The position numbers and the translations under genes are program-made. From positions 1-25,802 of IMG/VR virus record IMGVR_UViG_3300006104_000909: 25,802 nucleotides of DNA; one strand, written 5' to 3'. The notes under the pieces are model-generated. The model was given only the letters and a program-made list of their open reading frames with translations. It was not told the origin of the DNA and made no database searches. This document shows positions 11,801-18,602 of this stretch, one piece after another. Position 1 is the stretch's first letter, and each line of letters opens with the position of its first letter. This DNA is from a virus.

Positions 11801-12307
11801 GTGTTTAACGGCTCGACCAGCACATTATTAATATCTACACCAGGTTCTATGTATAATCTTTCTGGCGATTTTACCATTGAAACATGGGTGTATCCAACAG
11901 CAGTTGGTCAAACAAACGGATCATTTATTATTGGTAATTTATCAGGAACCACTACTGGTATATGGTTAGCAATAAATCCTTCAACATATACATTAGTGTA
12001 TGGAAAGCAAGGATCATCCCCAACACTAACTGCATCTACGTCTATGACTGTAAATACATGGAATCATGTTGCTTTAGTTAGACAAGGAACAACTATGACA
12101 ATGTATCTTAATGGCACTAGTGTTGGAACTATTTCTGATAGTACAAGTTATTCATCAACCGCAGTGTACATCGGTAATGTCTCAGCTGCCGGAACATATT
12201 GGAATGGTTCAATGTCAGGAATGAGAATAACAAAAGCAGCAAGATATACAGCCAATTTTGCAAATACATTGCCAACAACACCATTCTTAACCGTAGGTCC
12301 AACATAA
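5900..12307 (+). CDS. Giant LamG-repeat tail-fibre-like protein 2 (2135 aa)
   Basis: The ATG at 5900 is preceded by a GAGGTGA ribosome binding site. Residues 1-50 form a fibre-type head with the pattern NQIVALN..LPAVDGSQLLN. Residues about 52-155 form a small beta domain (LTWNTVTANT.. GYVCNS.. LPSS.. GGWFILPASGQTI.. NTWYVDYA) of a kind common in phage fibres. Nine LamG modules follow from near nt 6371, 7028, 7691, 8390, 9032, 9677, 10355, 11003 and 11657. The first 155 residues are clearly paralogous to those of the next gene, and the end of the same domain is visible at the start of the previous gene. The final module opens with DPYWQDVTFMPRA, almost identical to the last module of protein 1. 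A trimeric or fibrous adhesin on the virion is the likely role. Function and receptor are not deducible from sequence. Confidence 0.88.
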   Translation: MTFTKVTSDLINTYSSGSGSAVANQIVALNGSAVLPAVDGSQLLNVSGTGGASLTWNTVTANTTASINNGYVCNSTSQITITLPSSPSVGNAVEATSIATGGWFILPASGQTIYYNGLSIVYPTGLTGGQNTSAHLVYMGSNTWYVDYASTSVDTVCDPFWNNVSILIPGNTGTVPTVESSGNGLSLTNSGVVSTTGPTKFGISSSLYFGGSGTYMSLSTQGQNVMKFYGDWTIEWWMYYSVMPTGATFMSQRSGSTTTGWLIQTASATTMKIQNSATSYITFNTPPAGQWNHVAFTYQNGTLYAFVNGIMQGNFQAALTFSDGYLNINYDVFSGANSGLTTPWYMQNLRISKVCRYASNFTVPANTFPTIGEINADPDLNTVTYMPRAGNNMDLSGNNLSITANNMTASTFSKQDTYSWAFNGTNSSLVITAPGSATQFYGDWTYEGWYYFQSFTVSPVIVDFGYQGAGSTAVSGGLVITTGSGTGVIAAGSNGSALFTTGTVLSVGVWTHIAFVQQGTILQTYVNGVSVYSYTTTAAKFIVGTKCTVGAVSSGSNSYSEYLNGYVSGIRVSKIARYTSNFVPPTQPFPTALPTAYDPLWNDVSIMPRAYAGNIGLDLSGNNLPLTWYGTASTSNSVSKQDAYSFYFNGSSALQYDSSAAIAVAPNTAAQFSGDFTAECWINPSNLNGAYFMSTQNGSGTTAGINWAITASTGIINLQYSSSTAFLTTTGSVVAGVWSHIATVRQGSLITVYLNGLNVGSVSIANNFNEGKIAFGAQAQGGTAGTPFTGYMSGIRISKCARYTAYFTPPTQPFLSTGPSYQSVISTSTVDPFWNNVTCLMPLNGSLTDYSGNGLTFTGTTGLTFTSAPSLFGNQVGYYNGSATLMSASAPGNAAKFYGDFTVECWANFPTFAGTPIFLSTVSGNDANGFGFAVNTTGALYCAYNNSSSLIGPTSTTLVLNTWNHLALTRQGSTLSLWINGILQTSVSYSVALSDGNLVIGNYYATGNPMNGYLANIRITSGVCRYTANFVPPTNAFPTIADTTDPVLNKTIALFHLDNNTTDSSLNSKTYAVGGSGSSFSPFCKFGSNSFYPGTAGYISTSSPVLAPIGTGDMTWEAWVCMTGNSSGSAWSYGMILSDGDNSSPNGLGVNNGGTTPALIIAGGTVVVSSSAGGLSLNVWHHIAASRVNGYWSLYVDGMNVGNASSTSGPNSYIYVGNRANGNLGTSNLYIDEARVSAFARYTSNFVPSTYTVTAPSTYDPFWNEVVFLPRALSGNTGTNLSGNNLILSLNGTSTIVGSMQDSYMFSFNGSSNYLTVTNPGTIASFNGGDFTWEANWKFNSFTGNPVLYSNMGGSWNTSVFVVQANTSGTISVGSNGGNQLTTANAMVTGTKYHIAVVGNGGIMTIFVNGQSWGYWNYGQYGQLNNSGAMYMGSAGWVAQQYVNGYVDGIRITKAARYTATFTPPSTPFLTNGLSYAALSSSTVVDPFWNNVTYLLPLNNNITDYSGNNLSTTNTSVTFSTNPVKFGSYSAYFNGTTSNLSNTSPGSSVKFPGDFTIEAWIYPTAVGEAAGSFILGSVNSAGNLGFALYGGGLYPALVNYNVGWLNTTTTVACNLNAWNHVAATRQGNIIQIFVNGVVGATITNSTQFANSTLAIGYAPGQATSYFTGYMSNVRITNGVCRYSGNFTAPSQAFGYISDTTNDPVWNKTVFETGFEGTLTSPDISGNGITLTNNGSVTLSTANYKTGTQSAFFTGGNYLNNSTTSLWTGGDFTMEAWVYPTANGVTGSSIILAPSGYATSATNNIFMSIPAGTSNFAVGLGGGSSAGVISGSGNGLNAWSHVAIVKTGTTVLLFINGAYVNSTTTTFATGTGFAIGTLPAAGAANAFTGYIDQIRISSFARYTSNFVPPTLYTTALPTIYDPYWQDVTFMPRAQTGNLITDVSGNYLGITNTSVTTTISNAKQDAYAMVFNGSTSTLLISTPGSMYNLSGDFTIETWVYPTAVGQTNGSFIIGNLSGTTTGIWLAINPSTYTLVYGKQGSSPTLTASTSMTVNTWNHVALVRQGTTMTMYLNGTSVGTISDSTSYSSTAVYIGNVSAAGTYWNGSMSGMRITKAARYTANFANTLPTTPFLTVGPT

Positions 12308-12325
12308 TATTAGGGGATTAAACAA

Positions 12326-15300
12326 ATGACTTTTACTAAAGCAACTTATGACGTAGTTAATACTTATAATGGATCAGGTACAGCAACAGCTAATCAGGTA
12401 TTAGTTCTTGATGCAAATGGTAAAATACCAGCAATTAATGGTGCAAACCTAACAAATATTACTGGTGGATCCGGTGGTTTAACATGGAATACCATCACTA
12501 CAAATACATCGGCATCAGTTAATCAAGGATACATATGTAATAGTACAACCCAATTGCAAATAAATTTACCATCAACATCAACTGTTGGTAGTATAATTGA
12601 GGTAACAAGTATTAATACTGGCGGCTGGATGATTGTTCCTTACACAGGGCAAACAATAAATTATGGAACATTATCTGCATCTGGTATATATACTTTTGTT
12701 GGGTCACAATATGCATCTATGTATTTGGTATACCAAGGAAATAATATATGGAATGCAGATTATGCAACAGGAACCATAACAACCGCAGCATATGGCGATC
12801 CATTCTTTAATAATGTTACATGTTTATTACCACTTAATGGTTCAACAACAGATTATTCAAATAATGCTTTGACATTAGCAAATGTTGGAGGTGTATCATT
12901 TGTCAATAATCCAGGTAAATTTGGAAATCAGCAGGTAGCATATTTTAATGGATCATCATGGTTGGGCGCTCAGGGAACTGCACCAGGTAAAAATGCAACA
13001 TATATTAGTGGCGACTTTACAGTTGAATGTTGGTGTTATCCAACATCTCTAACTGGTGCAGCACCGGCATTTATAGAAACAAGAAGTGGTGGAAGTCAAA
13101 ATGGTATGTTGATTTGGTATAACCAATCAAATAATAATCAATGGGTATTTACAAACGTATCAGCAGATAATGCTGTTGGCGGCATAGGAACATTAGTTAC
13201 AAACGCTTGGCAGCATGTGGCTTGTACAAGACAGGGATCAAAAGTATCAATATTTGTCAATGGTAATTTGGCAACCACAGCAACTTTTACAAATAATTTT
13301 AGTCAAGGATATTTAACAATTGGTATAAATGTTGGCGGCGCATCAGGCGGTTTCACAGGTTATATGTCCAATTATCGATTAACAAATGGTGTAGCAAGAT
13401 ATACAGCAAATTTCACCCCACCAACCACTTATTTCCCCTTAGCATTAGATACAACTGCGGATCCTGTATGGAACAAAACAGTATTTGAAACTGGCTTTGA
13501 AGGTAATTTTTTAGACGTTTCGAACACATCAACATCATTATATAATAATGGATTGCCCGCAGCATATTTTAATGGTTCAACTTCATATGTGGGCGTTTCT
13601 TCACCAGGTACTGCATATAATTTATCAGGAAATTTCACAGTAGAAGCATGGGTATATCCAACAGCAGCAGGACAAGGAGGTGACACCACTATTATTGGTT
13701 CAACTACTACAAATTCCCTTAAATTTTTACAGTCTAATGGTGCATATACAATAGGTGCTGCAGTATATGGTGCATCTGCATTCATAACATCAACAATAGC
13801 AATGACACCAAATGCTTGGAATCACGTTGCATGTACCAGAAGTGGAACAACATTTAGTTTATGGGTTAATGGTGTATCTGCAGGGTCTGCTTCACAATCA
13901 GCTGCGTTTGCTTCATCTATGTTAAATGTCGGCGGTGGACAATCTTCTGCGTATTTTACTGGATATATTCAAGATGCTCGTGTAGTAAATGGAACAGCAG
14001 TTTATACGTCAAACTTTACACCACCAACAAGTCAATTGGTAGCAATAACAAATACAACTGCTTTATTCCATTTAAATTCGAATGTAACAGATTCAAGTAC
14101 AAGTAATTTAGTTGCTACAAATAATAACGTTACTTGGGGACTATTAACAAATATTAATAACGTTGTATTATATTCTCCTAAATTTGGATCAACAGCAGCA
14201 TATTTTAATGGATCAACAGCATATTTAACAGTAGCAACACCAGGTAATGCAACAAAATTTGCTGGAGATTTTACTCTTGAATGTTGGACTTATTTAACTG
14301 GCGGTGCAGGTACATATCGTGTATTATTTGAATCATTCCCAAGTACAACTGCTACAACAACCGGTTTTCAATTATATGTAAATACTTCAAATAATTGGGT
14401 TCTTGAAACAAACGCAACGGGTAATTTAATTGCTAATGCTGGTGCATCAACAATAGGTTCTTGGGTTCATGTTGCATTAGTAAGACAAGCATCAAATATA
14501 ACATTTTATTTAAATGGCACTGCTAGTGCAACTATAACAAACACAACTAATTTTAGTGATGGTGGTATAACCATTGGCAAATCATATACTGTTATTCAAT
14601 TATGGCCGGGTTATATCCAAGACTTCAGAATTGTAAATGGAACCGCAGTATATACTGCCAATTTTACACCACCAACAACTGCATTGACAGCAATAACAAA
14701 TACAACTGCATTATTCCATTTAACTACAGATGCAAGTGATAGTAGCACAAATACATTATTAGCAACAAATAATTTAGTTAATTTTGTGGGACCAAAAGTA
14801 GGATCATACTCCGCAATATTTAACGGAAGTAATTATCTGCAAAATACAACAATAACTCCTGCAAATTTTACTGGAGATTTTACAATTGAAGCATGGGTTT
14901 TCCCAACAGCAAATGGTACAGGCAATACTACTTTCTGTGTTTGTTTGGGTGGTTTTACAAGTAATACAACCGGATGTGCATCCCTTGGTCTTAATGCATC
15001 TAATCAATTAGTGGCTTATATGTCAGGTGCAACGCTAACACCATCAGCAACATTAACACTTAATACTTGGCAGCACATTGCTTTGGTTAGATCAGGATCA
15101 TTGGTGTCCGCATTCATAAATGGTGTATCAGTTGTGACCGGAACCAGTACAAATGCACTTTCTGGAACAGGTTTATGTATAGGTGCAATTTATAATACTG
15201 GTAACAATAATAATTTTATTGGTTTAATTGATCAAGTGAGAATATCGCAATTTGCAAGATATACATCAAATTTTACACCATCAGCAACAGCATATCCAAC

Positions 15301-16624
15301 AGCATTACCAGTAGCATATGATCCATATTGGCAGGATACAACATTCCAAATAGGTTTTGAAAATGGTTTCTCTGATCAATCTGGTAATAATTTAGTATTG
15401 ACAAACACTGGAACAGCAGTATGGGGACCACAATATAATGCTTCATCATCTGCATTATTTAATGGATCAACATCGTATATTTCAGTAGCAACACCTGGTT
15501 CAGCTGCACAATTTAGCGGACCATTTACTATAGAGGCTTGGATATATCCAACATCATTGGCAGTATCAGGTGGATTCAATATTATTGATACCAGAACAAA
15601 TAATACATCTGCAGCTGGTATATCATTTGGACAATATGCAGCAAATAGTCCATATCTAAATGCTTTTTGGACTGGCGGTTCAGTAACAGGAACTACAGGT
15701 GCATTGGTAGCAAATCAATGGCAACATGTCGCCTTAACAAGAAATTCATCAAATGTTATGAATATTTGGCTTAATGGTGTTTTAACAGCAACTGCAACAT
15801 ATTCAAATAATTTCTCAAATGGACAAATAAGTATAGGTCAACAATGTCCAGGTGCAGCAGCAGCGTGTTTCTTCCCTGGTTTTATGCAAGACTTTAGAAT
15901 AAATAATACAACTGCAGTTTATACCGCAAACTTTACACCACCAACAAGCCAATTAACAGCAATAACAAATACAACAGCATTATTCCACTTAACAGGAAAT
16001 GTTACAGACTCAAGTGCAAGTCCATTGGCAGCAGTAGCAACATCAATAATATTCCCAACACCAAAAACTGGTAATTATTGTGCATACTTTAATTCAACCT
16101 CATTACCATTAGCTATATCATCATCAAGTTCAATGGTATTTGGTTTGGGTGACTTTACTGTTGAAACATGGGTTTATACTACATCACCACCTGCATCTTC
16201 CCAAGTTCTAGGATTATTTGATATGCGTGGTGCTGGTGCAACCGGAACTGGTTTATTTTTTGGATTGACAGGAACAAATACGCCAGTATCAGGAAATACA
16301 CCATATTATCCATATATAGGTGTTAATGGAACAACATATTTAGTATCGTCAATCATAGCAGCAACTAATACTTGGACACATATTGCATATGTAAGACAGG
16401 GCGGAACACTTACAATTTATGTTAATGGAAAATCAGGTGGATCAGTAGCATATACAAATAATTTATCAGATTATGGCACTTTTCCTTTCTGTATCGGTGG
16501 ACAAATTGGTGGTGGTGCTAGTTATTATTATGGATTTATGGATCAAATAAGATTCACAAAAGCAGCAAGATATACCGCGCCATTTACACCGCCAACAACA
16601 TATTTGACAAATGGTCCATTATAA
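12326..16624 (+). CDS. Giant LamG-repeat tail-fibre-like protein 3 (1432 aa)
   Basis: The ATG at 12326 has an AGGGGA ribosome binding site and follows the previous stop by 18 nt, so the genes are probably one operon. Residues 1-155 are the same fibre head and beta domain as protein 2 (MTFTKATYDVVNTY.. ANQVLVLDANGKIPAINGANLTNI, then LTWNTITTNT.. GGWMIVPYTGQTI). Six LamG modules start near nt 12797, 13460, 14049, 14697, 15320 and 15967. Modules 3, 4 and 6 are of the TTALFHL subtype, module 2 of the DPVWNKTVFETGFEG subtype shared with protein 2, and module 5 of the DPYWQD subtype that closes proteins 1 and 2. The protein is therefore a shorter mosaic of the same building blocks. The TAA stop overlaps the ATG of the PilZ gene (TAATG). 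Confidence 0.88.
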   Translation: MTFTKATYDVVNTYNGSGTATANQVLVLDANGKIPAINGANLTNITGGSGGLTWNTITTNTSASVNQGYICNSTTQLQINLPSTSTVGSIIEVTSINTGGWMIVPYTGQTINYGTLSASGIYTFVGSQYASMYLVYQGNNIWNADYATGTITTAAYGDPFFNNVTCLLPLNGSTTDYSNNALTLANVGGVSFVNNPGKFGNQQVAYFNGSSWLGAQGTAPGKNATYISGDFTVECWCYPTSLTGAAPAFIETRSGGSQNGMLIWYNQSNNNQWVFTNVSADNAVGGIGTLVTNAWQHVACTRQGSKVSIFVNGNLATTATFTNNFSQGYLTIGINVGGASGGFTGYMSNYRLTNGVARYTANFTPPTTYFPLALDTTADPVWNKTVFETGFEGNFLDVSNTSTSLYNNGLPAAYFNGSTSYVGVSSPGTAYNLSGNFTVEAWVYPTAAGQGGDTTIIGSTTTNSLKFLQSNGAYTIGAAVYGASAFITSTIAMTPNAWNHVACTRSGTTFSLWVNGVSAGSASQSAAFASSMLNVGGGQSSAYFTGYIQDARVVNGTAVYTSNFTPPTSQLVAITNTTALFHLNSNVTDSSTSNLVATNNNVTWGLLTNINNVVLYSPKFGSTAAYFNGSTAYLTVATPGNATKFAGDFTLECWTYLTGGAGTYRVLFESFPSTTATTTGFQLYVNTSNNWVLETNATGNLIANAGASTIGSWVHVALVRQASNITFYLNGTASATITNTTNFSDGGITIGKSYTVIQLWPGYIQDFRIVNGTAVYTANFTPPTTALTAITNTTALFHLTTDASDSSTNTLLATNNLVNFVGPKVGSYSAIFNGSNYLQNTTITPANFTGDFTIEAWVFPTANGTGNTTFCVCLGGFTSNTTGCASLGLNASNQLVAYMSGATLTPSATLTLNTWQHIALVRSGSLVSAFINGVSVVTGTSTNALSGTGLCIGAIYNTGNNNNFIGLIDQVRISQFARYTSNFTPSATAYPTALPVAYDPYWQDTTFQIGFENGFSDQSGNNLVLTNTGTAVWGPQYNASSSALFNGSTSYISVATPGSAAQFSGPFTIEAWIYPTSLAVSGGFNIIDTRTNNTSAAGISFGQYAANSPYLNAFWTGGSVTGTTGALVANQWQHVALTRNSSNVMNIWLNGVLTATATYSNNFSNGQISIGQQCPGAAAACFFPGFMQDFRINNTTAVYTANFTPPTSQLTAITNTTALFHLTGNVTDSSASPLAAVATSIIFPTPKTGNYCAYFNSTSLPLAISSSSSMVFGLGDFTVETWVYTTSPPASSQVLGLFDMRGAGATGTGLFFGLTGTNTPVSGNTPYYPYIGVNGTTYLVSSIIAATNTWTHIAYVRQGGTLTIYVNGKSGGSVAYTNNLSDYGTFPFCIGGQIGGGASYYYGFMDQIRFTKAARYTAPFTPPTTYLTNGPL

Positions 16625-16932
16625 TGGAAAACAATAGACGACAACACCAACGATATAATCCAGATAGTGTTGTCGTCTTCATTGATAACGAAGTTGCAGA
16701 AATAATTGATATGTCCGAGATTGGTGTAAGATTTGAAAAACAATCTGACTTAATTCTCGGAAATACTTATGTAGTATGTGTGTCAGCATTTAAAGGCGAT
16801 GAACTCGATATTAATAAATCAATTGATATTGAAGCAAAAATCGTAAGAGTTGATGACAAATATGTAGCAATACAATTTATTGAACCTACACCAAAATTAT
16901 TAAAAATGTTTGAAGAACATTTTAAAAAATAA
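16624..16932 (+). CDS. PilZ-domain protein (predicted c-di-GMP binding)
   Basis: This 102-residue protein is a stand-alone PilZ domain. Both c-di-GMP contact motifs of the family are visible: RxxxR at residues 6-10 (RQHQR, preceded by another Arg) and DxSxxG at residues 29-34 (DMSEIG). These are followed by the expected beta-barrel pattern (GVRFEK.. GNTYVVCVS.. IDIEAKIVRVDDKYVAIQFIEP) and a C-terminal helix. The ATG overlaps the stop of fibre gene 3 and no good ribosome binding site precedes it, so translation is probably coupled to the fibre gene. Binding of the second messenger c-di-GMP is predicted from family knowledge. The partner or output is unknown; the position next to adhesin genes suggests a link to host surface state or to late expression, but this is inference. 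Confidence 0.8.
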   Translation: MENNRRQHQRYNPDSVVVFIDNEVAEIIDMSEIGVRFEKQSDLILGNTYVVCVSAFKGDELDINKSIDIEAKIVRVDDKYVAIQFIEPTPKLLKMFEEHFKK

Positions 16933-16933
16933 A

Positions 16934-17569
16934 TTATTTAATTAATTTCAATATAGGACGAACAGTTTCTTTACTATAACCATAATCCCATAATCTATTA
17001 TCAAAATCTTCATCATATTGACCATGATGTAATACAACATCAGTATATATTATTCTATTAGTTGATAAGTCAACAAGATCAACAACAACATCCAGATTTT
17101 TGGATAAATTTGACCATAATTTTCTTGCACCAAAATATTGTTCACGATCACCTATAAGAGACATGCCATTATTAACTAGATAGATATAAACTTCAGTAGC
17201 AATCCCCATACCACGCTTGTCTTTACGCACAAAAACTTCATTTACTCTATAAAGATTTTTATATGGAAGAACAGATTCTAGTTTATCCTGTTTTGTTAAA
17301 TCAATTTTCAATACAATATCAAATGCTTTTTTAATTTCGCCATTTTTATTAATATCTTCTAAGGTTCCAAGTATATATGAATCCATAGTTCCATGTTTGG
17401 CAAATGTATATGTTTTTTCAAGAGTTTGAATGTCATCAATAGCAATCCAAGTTTTTTCAAACATAAAAGCAGACAATGTTCCAATATGACTCTCATCTTT
17501 CCTCCAATCGCCTTCCCTAGCAATGGATTCGGCAACATTAAATTTTTTCGTAAATTCATGCATTCTCAT
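16934..17569 (-). CDS. GNAT-like protein of phage type (211 aa)
   Basis: The ATG at 17569 has an AGGAG site about 7 nt upstream. The protein starts MRM, as does the plus-strand gene at 21500. Residues 110-130 (NEVFVRKDKRGMGIATEVY) resemble GNAT motif A, the acetyl-CoA pyrophosphate loop R/Q-x-x-G-x-G/A, with R119-G-M-G-I-A. They are followed by a GARKLWSNL segment similar to the C-terminal part of small GNAT-fold phage proteins. Acetyltransferase activity is not assured, and no substrate can be named. It converges on the PilZ gene with a one-base gap, and I see no clear terminator between them. Its own promoter lies between this start and the tmRNA terminator. Confidence 0.6.
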   Translation of the reverse strand: MRMHEFTKKFNVAESIAREGDWRKDESHIGTLSAFMFEKTWIAIDDIQTLEKTYTFAKHGTMDSYILGTLEDINKNGEIKKAFDIVLKIDLTKQDKLESVLPYKNLYRVNEVFVRKDKRGMGIATEVYIYLVNNGMSLIGDREQYFGARKLWSNLSKNLDVVVDLVDLSTNRIIYTDVVLHHGQYDEDFDNRLWDYGYSKETVRPILKLIK

Positions 17570-17587
17570 AATATTTCTCCTATATTA

Positions 17588-17615
17588 TTTATAACATTTT
17601 TAGGAAAATAGTCAA
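17588..17615 (-). promoter_or_regulatory. Promoter for the GNAT-like gene
   Basis: On the minus strand TTGACT (17615-17610), a 16-nt spacer and TATAAA (17593-17588) sit directly after the tmRNA terminator. The -10 is also the 8-mer TATAAATA, the consensus of T4-type late promoters. Transcription would start about at the ribosome binding site, giving a very short leader. Confidence 0.5.
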
Positions 17616-17641
17616 CAAAAAAGGAGTCCGAAGACTCCTTT
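17616..17641 (-). terminator. Intrinsic terminator of the tmRNA gene
   Basis: On the minus strand a perfect 9-bp stem (AAAGGAGTC / GACTCCTTT) with a UUCG tetraloop is followed by a run of T residues (complement of 17616-17621). There is no T run on the opposite strand, so it serves the minus-strand transcript. Confidence 0.9.
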
Positions 17642-17943
17642 GATGCTACAAATATTATTTAACAGGGAATTTGTCTAACCCCGGATACTTAAGCTGCAAG
17701 GCTGACTTGGTCATCCATTGAAACATAGTTATCGTTGCTGAATGTGTTTGCACTCATTAATTTTAGTCAATTACAGCATGTGCTGTGGGAAACAACTCCC
17801 GTTTAGCGTATAGTCGAACTAACTTCTTCTATCTTTTACAATAAATCTAACCCAATTCCGACCCATAGTGAAAAATTTGGTGGATCGGGGCGGTTTCGAA
17901 CCGCCTTCTTTACTGCCTATTACATATTAGTGTAACGCCAACA
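17642..17943 (-). ncRNA. ssrA: Circularly permuted (two-piece) tmRNA precursor
   Basis: Read on the minus strand, the acceptor piece comes first (about 17943 to 17878) and ends with a T-arm GGCGG-TTCGAAA-CCGCC (17905-17889), the acceptor strand CCGATCC (17888-17882) and ACCA (17881-17878). After an intervening segment of only 13 nt (17877-17865), the coding piece starts with GGGTCGG (17864-17858), which pairs over all seven positions with CCGATCC. This pairing includes a G3-U70 wobble next to discriminator A73, the alanine identity element of tmRNA. TTTATTGT (17845-17838) pairs over eight positions with GCAGTAAA (17916-17909), giving helix P2. The coding piece then has hairpins upstream of a tag frame ending in LAA and stop. 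The order acceptor piece then coding piece is that of permuted tmRNA. Exact processed ends are not visible. Confidence 0.92.
17689..17751 (-). other. tmRNA proteolysis-tag reading frame
   Basis: The likely resume codon is GCA at 17751-17749. The frame encodes ANTFSNDNYVSMDDQVSLAA and stops at TAA (17691-17689). The N-terminal Ala-Asn and the C-terminal LAA are typical of tmRNA tags, where the hydrophobic end is a ClpXP/ClpAP degradation signal. At 20 residues it is longer than many bacterial tags. The frame shifted by one ends quickly without an AA-type end, which supports this frame. Confidence 0.82.
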
Positions 17944-17949
17944 GGACTA

Positions 17950-17978
17950 TTTATACACGAAAGGCAATTAGATGTCAA
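17950..17978 (-). promoter_or_regulatory. Consensus sigma70-type promoter of the tmRNA gene
   Basis: On the minus strand TTGACA (17978-17973), a 17-nt spacer and TATAAA (17955-17950) precede the acceptor piece, with a start expected near 17943. The -35 overlaps the TGA stop of the upstream GIY-YIG gene. The -10 region also reads TATAAATA. Confidence 0.8.
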
Positions 17979-18601
17979 GATTTAATTTTAAGTCTTTCAC
18001 GATCAAATTTCCACAGTGACTGTAAATTATCTGCGTACAACGATTTGCGTTCCATATGTCTTATACCTTCATCTAAATTAACAAGAAATCCTCCGGTCGT
18101 TCTCAATCCAAAAATATCTATTAATTTTGATTCGTACATGAATGCTTCTAATTCAGATAAACCTTCTTTGATTATTTTAACATTTATATCATCGCCAAAC
18201 ATTTTTATTTTTTGTCTGACTTTTCGATGTGTATCGTTTCTATCAAGTTCCCAAGCTCTCTTTCCAGTTCCTTTTCCAAAATAGAAAGGAAAATATGATA
18301 AACCTAATGTGGCAGCGAAAGTGGTTCGTCCATCTTTGCCTATGGCTATTTTTCTACTAGGATCACAATGAGCATATACATAATATTTCCGAGTAGGATC
18401 AAAATTCATATCGCAATATATTTTTGATATATCAAAATTAAATATTTCATTACAATCCATAAATATTTTTTGTTTTCGTTCTTTGGATGATATGTGATTA
18501 GGATCATTTTTTCGTAATTCGCCAATTCTAGACCTTAATACTCTTATTAATTTTTCGCAATCTTCCAAAGAATCAAGATCTACTTCATAATTTTTGATCA
18601 T
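17975..18601 (-). CDS. GIY-YIG family nuclease (208 aa)
   Basis: I chose the ATG at 18601 (MIKNYEVDLDSLED), which lies one base after the upstream stop (TAATATG); a longer frame from 18643 would overlap that gene. Residues 1-65 are a helical N-terminal part. Residues 73-180 are a GIY-YIG domain of the type with an insertion: YYVYAH (73-78) in the GIY position, PFYFGKGTGKRAWEL (105-119) with YFG in the YIG position and candidate catalytic R115, LSELEAFMYE with the metal-ligand candidate E157, and VNLDEG with N175. By family knowledge these enzymes make strand breaks in DNA. It is the last gene of an operon with two DUF4357-type proteins, a domain that elsewhere is fused to GIY-YIG nucleases. 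It could be a homing, defence or anti-host nuclease; which one is not decidable. Confidence 0.78.
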   Translation of the reverse strand: MIKNYEVDLDSLEDCEKLIRVLRSRIGELRKNDPNHISSKERKQKIFMDCNEIFNFDISKIYCDMNFDPTRKYYVYAHCDPSRKIAIGKDGRTTFAATLGLSYFPFYFGKGTGKRAWELDRNDTHRKVRQKIKMFGDDINVKIIKEGLSELEAFMYESKLIDIFGLRTTGGFLVNLDEGIRHMERKSLYADNLQSLWKFDRERLKIKS

Positions 18602-18602
18602 A

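Noticed and set aside
17878-17943. Conventional tRNA gene on the minus strand ending in CCA
   Set aside because: The T-arm and CCA are perfect, but no 5' acceptor strand lies upstream; the matching strand GGGTCGG is downstream at 17864-17858, and the hairpin in anticodon position has a 6-nt loop. The permuted tmRNA explains all of it.
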